The notes under the pieces are model-generated. The model saw only the letters and a program-made list of their open reading frames with translations. It was not told where the DNA came from and made no database searches. A stretch of DNA of 64,000 nt from Mesostigma viride (lineage: Eukaryota > Streptophyta > Mesostigmatophyceae > Mesostigmatales > Mesostigmataceae): the NCBI GenBank assembly GCA_009746045.1, contig RPFO01001017.1, positions 62,001-126,000 on the forward strand, read 5' to 3'. Shown one piece after another: positions 51,442 to 63,400 of the stretch. Numbering within the stretch: the first letter of the stretch is position 1; every line of letters starts with the position of its first letter. The translations under genes and the position numbers were made by a program.

Positions 51442-54400
51442 ATGAACTCTGCAAGGGAAAGAATGCTCTCTGAAGGGAAAGAAATGTCCAGGATGGTTGA
51501 CTCGTCCGAGGCAGATCCTGAGAATCCCACAGAGTTATCCAGATTCAGCACGGATGCGATTCCAACGTCCTCTAATTAGTAAGCACATACACGACGTCTT
51601 ATCACGCACGCCTATATTTGTCGTGATACATTCTGGTTGACTGATTTGTGGTTCCCCACCAGAGGCTCATATTCGATGATAGAGGCATGTCAAAATTGAA
51701 GTTTGCGCTTCCTTCTTTCCATTTGTTGAAATGTGCAAGATACAGTCTTAGGCTTTATGTGTGATAGCCTGAGTTAGGAAGCTGGTCAGACATGACGAGA
51801 AGAAGTGCATCAGCCCCATCGCAGAATGGATGTGTGAAATTGCCCAGCTCTATAGCACGCGTGCAGTACTGGCCTTGATCTATTGCAAGCAACAGAAAAA
51901 TGTTCGTGCTTGACAAGAGGGGCGAATGAGCATGTACTCACAGCTGATCCAAACAAACGCTGGACCAACATAGGGTGTGATGCTGTTGTAATAAAATCAT
52001 GGTACACCAGCATTGGGGTTATAAGGGGTTATAATGTGTCCACAGTATGCCCTTGGAAGCCTCGCTGGGGACTGAATACCACTCACTGGTAGCACCCAGC
52101 CATGTACCACACCCAGTATGGTATCCAATTTTCACAGTCAGGTAGTCCGTAACCGGACCGTGTAGCGGCACACGGGAAGCAATCCAGTGATACAAGTTAG
52201 CAATAGAATCAAGCAACAAGTATGAAAAGGGGGCAGCTGCCTTCTCAATAACTGCCTCTATGTATAGATATACGTTGATGTGCTAATGTGCTGCCCTCGT
52301 GCTGCCACACTCCCCGCTCCGTTTTGTCATATGGCAGCGACAGCTGCCATGTGATGTTCGGATGGGCTGCCCTGCTGCCATCAGGCCCTAGACTTGACAT
52401 TATTATGCCCTGCTCCTGTGCTGCACCCTGCTCCTGTGCACATGCCCTCGCTTTCTGATGAGCCCTGGTCTTGTCATATGCCTGCTTCTGTGGTCCGCCA
52501 GCAACAGCCGTGACGACGCCAGTGACGACGAGGCAACACTGGATGCCATGTGCTTCCAGTACTCCAAGCCGGTGCGTCCCACGTATTTATAATCGTGACA
52601 ATATATATTCGTTGAGAATGATAAATTACGGAGGTGAGATTGGCACGCAACATAAGGAAAACCCCGAAAAGAAGATGAACCCTGAAGAAATTAATAGTAA
52701 TATATATGAATGTATATGTACGGCCTTGTGCAGCTGGCGTGATCCTTGGATGTCCGTGTCAGATTACTTAATTTCTTCAGGGTTCTTCTTCTTTTCGGGG
52801 TTTTCCTTATGTTGCATGCCAATCTCACCTCCGTAATTTATCATTCTCAATGAATATATATGTATACGGTTTGTTTATTTTTACGTGGGTGCCTTTACTC
52901 TGCTGTAAGTAATTATATTTTTAAATATATATACGGATATATACGTACGTACTCATCATTAATGATTGATGAATATGCCGGTAGCTTCTGAGCTTTCTTA
53001 TTTTCTGTGTTCCGCGGAATCTCAGATTTGGGCCGCTAGCGTTTTCACGTTTGTTGCTTTCTGATCTGACGACAATGTACTAGTATATGAATATACTACT
53101 ATGTACTATATACTATATACCATATACTACCATATACTACTATCATTGTATCAAGTCAACATGTGCCTTGATCGGCACAATGGGATGGTACTCCCGAGTC
53201 CTGCCTGCCGGGCAATGTGGGATAACGCACGCCGTGCCCCGCTGCGAGATTCATTCCTAAACATAAAGCTGCAAGTGACACAGCGGCTATGTCACACGCC
53301 TCTGCAACACCGGCATGCTATAGCGACCAGGCACTGCTAGTCCATGCTGGGCGTGCGGTAACGGGCCTGCCCTGGTCTGACATGACAGCTCAGCTCTCCT
53401 TGTGCATGACGGCTCGCCATCTGTTCCAGTAAGTTACTGGTTATGACTCAAATATATCTTTTGTATGGGTGTTGACCGATGCCGGCCCCCCTTTCACGTC
53501 TGTGCACATCATAAATACATATTGTTAGATGACGTCCTCTGTTTGGGCGTCATCCGACCAGCCCGCCTTCGCGTGTGCGTGCCCTTGGCGCGCATGCAGG
53601 CTACCCTGTCGGGTGCAGTGCTAGTCACTTGGTGTCTGTCGATCCTTCCCTGTTGTCCGGTGCTGGCACACATCTTTACTACAGTTGAGGGGTTGTATAC
53701 ACAATCACACGCGCACACACACACACACACACAACAATATACTATACTATACTTTAGTGACCACACAAACAGATGAGCATGTGCATGCTAATGCCAGTTC
53801 CCTCGATTGAATGGTTTACATGACGGGCTGTCTTACCTGCTGTTCGTGGGGTGGACCACATGACGGGTTGTCTCACCTGCTGTTGGTGGGGTGGACCACA
53901 TGACGGGTTGTCTCACCTGCTGTTGGTGGGGTGGACCACGGTGGAACATGACGGGTTGTCTCACATGCTGTTGGTGGGGTGGACCACATGACGGGTTGTC
54001 TCACCTGCTGTTGGTGGGATGGACCACGGTGGAACATGACGGGTTGTCTTACCTGCTGTTGGTGGGATGGACCACGGTGGAACATGACGGGTTGTCTCAC
54101 CTGCTGTTGGTGGGGTGGACCACGGTGGAACATGACGGGTTGTCTCACCTGCTGTTGGTGGGATGGACCACGGTGGAACGTGACGGGTTGTCTCACCTGC
54201 TGTTTGTGGGGTGGACCACGGTGGAACATGACGGGTTGTCTCACCTGCTGTTGGTGGGGTGGACCACGGTGGAACATGACGGGTTGTCTCACCTGCTGTT
54301 GGTGGGGTGGACCACATGACGGGTTGTCTCACCTGCTGTTGGTGGGGTGGACCACGGTGGAACACGACGGGTTGTCTCACCTGCTGTTGGTGGGGTGGAC

Positions 54401-57400
54401 CACGGTGGAACATGACGGGTTGTCTCACCTGCTGTTGGTGGGGTGGACCACGGTGGAACATGACGGGTTGTCTCACCTGCTGTTGGTGGGGTGGACCACG
54501 GTGGAACATGACGGGTTGTCTCACCTGCTGTTGGTGGGGTGGACCACGGTGGACCATGACGGGTTGTCTCACCTGCTGTTGGTGGGGTGGACCACATGAC
54601 GGGTTGTCTCACCTGCTGTTGGTGGGATGGACCACGGTGGAACATGACGGGTTGTCTCACCTGCTGTTGGTGGGGTGGACCACGGTGGAACATGACGGGT
54701 TGTCTCACCTGCTGTTGGTGGGGTGGACCACGGTGGAACATGACGGGTTGTCTCACCTGCTGTTGGTGGGGTGGACCACGGTGGAACATGACGGGTTGTC
54801 TCACCTGCTGTTGGTGGGGTGGACCACGGTGGAACATGACGGGTTGTCTCACCTGCTGTTGGTGGGGTGGACCACGGTGGAACATGACGGGTTGTCTCAC
54901 CTGCTGTTGGTGGGGTGGACCACGGTGGAACATGACGGGTTGTCTCACCTGCTGTTGGTGGGGTGGACCACGGTGGAACATGACGGGTTGTCTCACCTGC
55001 TGTTGGTGGGGTGGACCACGGTGGAACATGACGGGTTGTCTCACCTGCTGTTGGTGGGGTGGACCACGGTGGAACATGACGGGTTGTCTCACCTGCTGTT
55101 GGTGGGGTGGACCACGGTGGAACATGACGGGTTGTCTCACCTGCTGTTGGTGGGGTGGACCACGGTGGAACATGACGGGTTGTCTCACCTGCTGTTGGTG
55201 GGATGGACCACGGTGGAACATGACGGGTTGTCTCACCTGCTGTTGGTGGGGTGGACCACATGACGGGTTGTCTCACCTGCTGTTGGTGGGGTGGACCACG
55301 GTGGAACATGACGGGTTGTCTCACCTGCTGTTGGTGGGGTGGACCACGGTGGAACATGACGGGTTGTCTCACCTGCTGTTGGTGGGGTGGACCACGGTGG
55401 AACACGACGGGTTGTCTCACCTGCTGTTGGTGGGGTGGACCACGGTGGAACACGACGGGTTGTCTCACCTGCTGTTGGTGGGGTGGACCACGGTGGAACA
55501 TGACGGGTTGTCTCACCTGCTGTTGGTGGGGTGGACCACGGTGGAACATGACGGGTTGTCTCACCTGCTGTTGGTGGGGTGGACCACGGTGGAACATGAC
55601 GGGTTGTCTCACCTGCTGTTGGTGGGGTGGACCACGGTGGAACATGACGGGTTGTCTCACCTGCTGTTGGTGGGGTGGACCACGGTGGAACATGACGGGT
55701 TGTCTCACCTGCTGTTGGTGGGGTGGACCACGGTGGAACATGACGGGTTGTCTCACCTGCTGTTGGTGGGGTGGACCACATGACGGGTTGTCTCACCTGC
55801 TGTTGGTGGGGTGGACCACGGTGGAACATGACGGGTTGTCTCACCTGCTGTTGGTGGGGTGGACCACGGTGGAACATGACGGGTTGTCTCACCTGCTGTT
55901 GGTGGGGTGGACCACGGTGGAACATGACGGGTTGTCTCACCTGCTGTTGGTGGGGTGGACCACGGTGGAACATGACGGGTTGTCTCACCTGCTGTTGGTG
56001 GGGTGGACCACGGTGGAACATGACGGGTTGTCTCACCTGCTGTTGGTGGGGTGGACCACGGTGGAACATGACGGGTTGTCTCACCTGCTGTTGGTGGGGT
56101 GGACCACGGTGGAACATGACGGGTTGTCTCACCTGCTGTTGGTGGGGTGGACCACGGTGGAACATGACGGGTTGTCTCACCTGCTGTTGGTGGGGTGGAC
56201 CACGGTGGAACATGACGGGTTGTCTCACCTGCTGTTGGTGGGGTGGACCACGGTGGAACATGACGGGTTGTCTCACCTGCTGTTGGTGGGGTGGACCACA
56301 TGACGGGTTGTCTCACCTGCTGTTGGTGGGGTGGACCACGGTGGAACATGACGGGTTGTCTCACCTGCTGTTGGTGGGGTGGACCACGGTGGAACATGAC
56401 GGGTTGTCTCACCTGCTGTTTGTGGGGTGGACCACGGTGGAACATGACGGGTTGTCTCACCTGCTGTTGGTGGGGTGGACCACGGTGGAACATGACGGGT
56501 TGTCTCACCTGCTGTTGGTGGGGTGGACCACGGTGGAACATGACGGGTTGTCTCACCTGCTGTTGGTGGGGTGGACCACGGTGGAACACGACGGGTTGTC
56601 TCACCTGCTGTTGGTGGGATGGACCACATGACGGGTTGTCTCACCTGCTGTTGGTGGGGTGGACCACGGTGGAACATGACGGGTTGTCTCACCTGCTGTT
56701 GGTGGGGTGGACCACGGTGGAACATGACGGGTTGTCTCACCTGCTGTTGGTGGGGTGGACCACGGTGGAACATGACGGGTTGTCTCACCTGCTGTTGGTG
56801 GGGTGGACCACATGACGGGTTGTCTCACCTGCTGTTGGTGGGGTGGACCACGGTGGAACGTGACGGGTTGTCTCACCTGCTGTTGGTGGGGTGGACCACG
56901 GTGGAACATGACGGGTTGTCTCACCTGCTGCCGTGCGATAGACCACGGTGTGACATGGTTATATGACGGGTTGTCTGACCCAGCATCATGTGGGGACCTT
57001 ATTCTCCTTTCTTGCGTCTGTGTGCGGTCACCGCCGGTGCATGGGAACATCCTTGTGATGTCTGTCGCCCCTGTGACTGGACACTGCTCGCGTTGGCACG
57101 TTGCGGCGGCGGCCAGACTTCCACCATCAGTCTCGGTGACTGGGCCAACATCATCGCGTTCCTCATCATGCTCTGGGGTGGGTGACGCGGGGGGGGGCGG
57201 GGATGGGGTAGGGGATGGGTTAGGGAATGGGGTGGGTGATAAGGCGGGTGATGGGGTAGAGGGTGGCGTAGGGGATGGGGTAGGGGATGGGGTAGGGGAT
57301 GGGGTAGGGGATGGGCTGGGGGAAGGGGTAGGGGATGGGTTATGGAATGGGGTCAGTGATGGGGTGAGTGATGAGGGTGAATGACGGACAGGTTCTGTGA

Positions 57401-60400
57401 GGAAGGGCTGTGGAGAGGGCCACGTGCTTGGGTCCAGTGGATGATCGCCGGTAGTGCGGACGAGCGTATGGAATGATCAGGCATCCCACGGGGTGCGTGC
57501 TGCTCCACTAGCCCCCCATGCTGCGTGCCATACATCCATGAGAGGGGGTGCCCTGTGCCATACCGTGAATCATCTGGCCATACGCGTCACGCCACGACAC
57601 GCCATGCCGCTAGCATGTCATGCTCCGTACTGCACCTTTTTCAAGTGCGCGAGTAACGATTCCTTGCCCCTGCAACGGCTGCTTCTGGCATGGCGGCGCT
57701 ATCGAGGGCATGGCGGCCAGAGTCAGGCCTCGGGGGAGCAGTGGGTACTGGGCGATCATACCCATGTGTGGATGCCTCACCTGCGGCAGGCCTTGCGCAC
57801 TTAACACGCACTGCTGTTACATGGAGATCCTGGTGAGGGGTACTGAGTACCCAGTTGTAGGGGTACCGGACACCTGTTCGAAAGGGACACTTGGCGATTT
57901 GTGGATGTCTCACCTACCCGATGGCACTGCCCACCCCCCATGCCCCCAACCTGGCTCCCTGCAGGTATCTACCTGAGGATGCACTCCACCGATGAGGAGT
58001 GGGCGGGATGTATCCTAAAACTGTCACCTGTCACCTGTCACCTGCCGCTTTTCGCCTGCCGCATGCCTGCCCATCATTATCTACGCCAGTCCTTCCCTAC
58101 GCCATTCCTTGTTGCGGGCACCCTTGCTTTGCCCACCCTTCCTCAGCCAGGTCACACGGATGAAAGCTATTCCTTAACGCAGTATGACATGGCCATTCGG
58201 GCACCCTACCGCGGAGGTAAATGGCCATCTGTGGGCTGATTCCCTGCATGGGGCCAACCGGACATGGGATGGTTCATGGGGCGGTAATGGCGCGCAGGCC
58301 TGATGTGCCGCCTTATTCTGGCGTTCGGGCTGTTTGGCTTTGCGGGCGGCATCACCAACTGGATTGCGGTGAAAATGCTTTTTGACAAGGTGAGGCGTGA
58401 GTGGATATGCTCATGCGGTGTGGTGTGGGGGCCCAGTCATGTGATGCTACCGCTTGCTCTGAAGGGAGATCACTTTTTACGACCAGTAGCCCTAGTAGTA
58501 CTAGTACTGCCAATGGGTCATCATCAAGATGCTCCTTGAGACAAGGTGGGCAGCCATTGGCCAGTTTGGTGACTCGGCAGCGTGGTGTTAGGGAAGACCT
58601 TACAGTAGTACTGACTACTGCTGCTGTACCGTTTTCAAGGTGCACTTTGACAGCGTGACTTTGACAGTGCGATATGCCAGGCTACCAACGCTGCAGGTTG
58701 TTGTTTACCCCAGGACAGACTGTCTGGGCATCCGCGGTCTGCCGTATTTGTCGCCTTGGCATGTCGTCCCTATCGTCATTGTGGCAGGCATCGGTGCACA
58801 CGCCAATGGGTTGCCTGCTTGTTGTGTGTTGTCCCACCGCTCTTGTAGCGCTCTTATGCTGATGCTGGTGCTGCACCGCATGTTGACCTGGTTGCGGGCT
58901 GCTTGTCTATTCAAACTTAATGAATGCTCAGTGTATACTGGGGCTACTGGCAACTGCGCTTCCTTCTTGCTCTACCGTACCCCCTGCTCTGCTTATCATC
59001 GAACCCCTTGCAACTGCGCTTCCTTCTTGCTCTACCGTACGCTCTGCGTCTACCACAGTGTGCATGCGCGTTCGTGTGTGCTTTGACTTCTAAATTATGT
59101 GCCCGTGCTTTGCGGGCGTTATACCTCCGTGAGTGTGCGTGCGTGTGTGTATGTCTGTGCATGCGTGTGTGTCTGTGTGCGTGTGTTTGTGTGTGTTTAT
59201 GTCTGTGTCTGTGTGCATGTTTCTGTGTGCGCGTTTCTGTGAGCGCCACACCTGTGTGTGTGTGCGTGCGGTGGCCGCCAGGTCCCTGGGCTGTACGGCA
59301 GCGGCGTCATCCCTGACAGGTTTCGGGAGATCCGCGCCACCATCAAGGACATGCTGATGGACACATGTGAGTAACGTGGCGATCATGAGCATAAGGAATT
59401 AGGGGAGGGGGGGGACATGTTGATGGACACATGTGTGCATGCTAGCTGAGCATCCTAGTACTACTAGTACTGCTATATAATCATTCAGATGCGCACCAGT
59501 GTGTATCGTTGCCACAGCATTACAAATTAGGCCAGTACACGCTGATAGGCGCATGTGGGTGTGCAAGACCGTTTATCGTGGTCCATGATGACAGGGAGGG
59601 AGGGAGTAAAGGACCCAGGGATGGAGTAACGGACAGCGGGAGAAGGATGACGAATACAATCCTGGTCTGTGCTTCACACGGCAACGACAAACTGCTGCCA
59701 TGCTGCATGCCTATCACAGCAGCCGTGTGCGACCAAGGGGCACTACCTGCAGGAGAAGATAACAGCACGTTGAGACGGCAGATAGGGGTGTCAAGACGGC
59801 AGTATGGGTGTGAACACGGCAGATAGGGGTGTCAAGGCAGCAGATAGGGGTGTGGAGACGGCAGATAAGTATGTCGAGACGGCATATAGGAGCGTCCAGG
59901 CGGCAGATAGGAGTGTTGAGACGCAGATAGGGTTGTTGCGACTCCGACGATGGTAACGCGACATGCTTGCGGAGCATCGCAGCTAGGCGGTAGCTATCAT
60001 AGTAGTATCTGACCTGTCTTTTTCTAGCAAACAGCAGGGCATCCGCTCCGCACGTGAACTCTGCCACCAGCGTTGGGGTTGGTCAAAAGTACTAGCGACG
60101 ATCAAGCACAGCGCAGGCCGTTGCATAGTCGTTGTGTAGGCCAGTTGCTAACAGGAGTCACATGGTCATCTCCCAATTTATGTAGCTTTGTGGAAATGTA
60201 ACCGTCCTGTCCTATCCTATCCTGAGCATTTTGCTGCATTCCAGTTGTAGCTGGGTTCTCAACGGGTTGAGGGAAACATGTGGGTCGGCAGGCATGCACA
60301 ACCTGCGCGACTGTCGTGAGGGAAACACGTGGATCGAGGCATGCACAGCCTGCGCGACTGTCGTGAGGGAAACACGTGGATCGAGGCATGCACAACCTGC

Positions 60401-63400
60401 GCGACTGTCGTGAGGGAAACACGTGGGTCGGCAGGCATGCACAACCTGCGCCACTGTCGTGAGGGAAACACGTGGGTCGGCAGGCATGCACAACCTGCGC
60501 GACTGTCTTGAGGGAAACACGTGGATCGAGGCATGCACAACCTGCGCGACTGTCGTGAGGGAAACACGTGGATCGAGGCATGCACAACCTGCGCGACTGT
60601 CGTGAGGGAAACACGTGGGTCGGCAGGCATGCACAACCTGCGCGACTGTCGTGAGGGAAACACGTGGATCGAGGCATGCACAACCTGCGCGACTGTCGTG
60701 AGGGAAACACGTGGGTCGGCAGGCATGCACAACCTGCGCGACTGTCGTGAGGGAAACACGTGGGTCGGCAGGCATGCACAACCTGCGCGACTGTCTTGAG
60801 GGAAACACGTGGATCGAGGCATGCACAACCTGCGCGACTGTCTTGAGGGAAACACGTGGGTCGGCAGGCATGCACAACCTGCGCGACTGTCGTGAGGGAA
60901 ACATGTGGGTCGGCAGGTGTGCACCATACTACGCTACGCTATTGTCGTATGTGCACGTGCTACTCCTGTTATATCTTGCAATGCCAATCCAATATGCATG
61001 TTTGACCTGGGTTGATTTTTCACTTTTTGTGTGCTGCCTTCGTTGCTTTGCGACAACATCGTTGCCCTCCTGGCTTTGCACATGCTTCTGGCTGTACTCT
61101 CGTGTCAGGCAAGTCGTTGCTCATAGTCTGCCCGCGTAATGCTGGTGCCCATCGGCCACTTCCCTAATACTGCCAACTTCACCTGCCTGGGTCTCCGTTT
61201 CCTTGCCCCACCTCTGCTTTCCGTTGTGGACACTTGGGCAACCTGTCGTCCGCCGCGCCAGTCTTCAACCCGGACTTCATGCGGCACCACATGAGCCGCA
61301 AGATCGACAAGCTGTCTGACTCCTTGGACCTCAGTACGTGTGCTCTAGTCATAGATGGCAGATTCCTTGCGCATGTGACATCATTCCCTGTGCACGTGAC
61401 ATCTTGAGCTGATGTGGTTGGCAAATTTTGTGTAATTGGGAATTCGTCATCGCCCTGTCGTGTGTATGTGTGCGTGTGTGTGTGCTCCACTGGTGGCACG
61501 GCTTGTGCCTTGTATGCGTATGGTGTAATGAGAGTAGTTCCTGCGCCGTCAAAGACACGAGCAAGTGTGGCATCAGGGACGGCCAGGACTGCCCAATCAC
61601 AAGAAAATAAATAATGTCTTGCTAAATTAGTACCCTCCCTTGGAATCCCCCAGTGATTATCGCCAGGTATGTTCCTTCCAACTGTTGATGTGCCTTGTGG
61701 CTTGTTACTTGTTTGTTTTGTGCCTATTCTTAGCATTCAAGTAAATATGAATTACTATTACTTGATAGCCGTGTCGCTATCGATCACAGTAAAGTCACGT
61801 CCCACTTTTTCCTGACCAAATGGGCAATGACGCCATCGCTCCACACTCTCGCTAAGCGAACACCGCATTAAGGCACGCATAGCAAGCTATGTATGAGATG
61901 CTATTTCGCCAAGAAGTTTTCTGTGCTCTCCCTGCTGGACCCCATCCCTACCACACCTTAACATTCCTGGCAATAAAAATTCTAGCTGTAAACCATTACA
62001 AATATTAAGTTTCAAGGTTTACACCCTACCTATGTTATGGTGCGGTAACTGCCCTTTTTGGCATTTTCATATGGAGGAGTAGTGTGAATAAACCAGCTAA
62101 ACTTATTCCCCCTCCTCCCCTCCCCTCCCCCCTTTTCCCCCTTTTGTGTGTGGCCCCACCACCACCTTGCGACCACACCTCGCGACCACCACGCTGCGAC
62201 CACCACCGCCCTCAACATTTGTGCTGGTAGCCGACAAGATCCGTGCCATGATGGAGAGCGATGACGTGGACAAGCTGTTGGACGCCAAACTGTTCGAGAT
62301 GGGCACGCGGCCTGAAGGTATAGTGACTGCTATAGTGACTTATGCATGCCGAGCTATTTGGTAAACGATGGCTTGGACAAGCACCCACTCACAAGCGGCT
62401 GGACGCAAAGCTGTGCGAGAGGCGCACATGGCAGAAGCGCGAGCCCATAAGCATGCAGGCAGCGATGTGGCAGATATTAGGCTGGTCCGCGCATAAGACA
62501 TGTAATAAGATGGAATAAGAATAGCAGACAGCATCCATGAAGTGCTTTATTCACGAGATACTATCAACTATAATTGTTGTTTATTATCATACTAATTAAT
62601 CATTGTTCTATACCAATTGACACGGGCAGGGCACAAACCTCGTTGCGGAAAATATCTGGAAATGATATTAGTTATTACATCATACCAGCTGTCATGGTAA
62701 TTACATGGTACCAATAGTAGTAGTGATTACGTGGTTCCAATAGTAGTAGTGATTACGTGGTTCAAATAGTAATAGTGATTACGTGGTTCCAATAGTAGTA
62801 GTGATTGCGTGGTACCGATGGCAACTGTGATGCTGGAAGAGTGCACCATGCAGCGCAGGCAGTACAAGGTGCTCCACAGAAGAGTCTTGTCCACAGCCCT
62901 GATAGGCACTTGAAACCAAACTGGCGTTTGCTCTGTACAAACTGTCGTTGCTACCATTCTCAGGCTGTCCTGATGCCACCCTGGCGCGCGTGTGTCTGGC
63001 TGACCCCAGTCTTCTGAGTTCGTGGGCTTATTGCTGGCATCCCCTTTTTTTTCTATTGTTTCTTCTCGCGTTGCCCATGCCTGCGATGTTTCCCAGTGCT
63101 TTCTTGCCGTATTCCCTCGGGCATATCCTAGGGTTGACTCCATGTACTAGGTAATGCACTCGGATCATGCGTCCATGAACCTAGCGCAGAAGTGTACTGC
63201 GCTACAGTAGCGTAAAACCTTATCGCTACTATACAGGGGTGATGGCGTGTCCATAGGTCCATGAGGTCCTAACCGGCCTGTTCATTCTGCCGCAACATCT
63301 TTCTACCTACATGTCTTGTTTGTCAAAACCCTACTTCATAACCCTGGGTGCCGACCCAGGCAAGGTATTTGGGACGGCGTCCGCCTGTGTCCCCCTGCCT

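Noticed and set aside
53819..56965. Repeat proteins of 280-400 residues on both strands in the 48-bp array
   Set aside because: Same cause (48 is divisible by 3). Frames end at each 40-bp unit, and the region lies inside a DUF445 intron.
60262..60925. Possible CRISPR array
   Set aside because: There are no unique spacers: the whole 47/49-bp unit is repeated, in a eukaryotic intron. The same applies to the 35-, 37- and 69-bp arrays.
61657..61672. A 13-nt micro-exon (…CCCCCAG|TGATTATCGCCAG|GTATG) in DUF445
   Set aside because: Including it breaks the frame into exon 8. Direct joining of exon 7 (phase 1) to exon 8 gives a clean frame.
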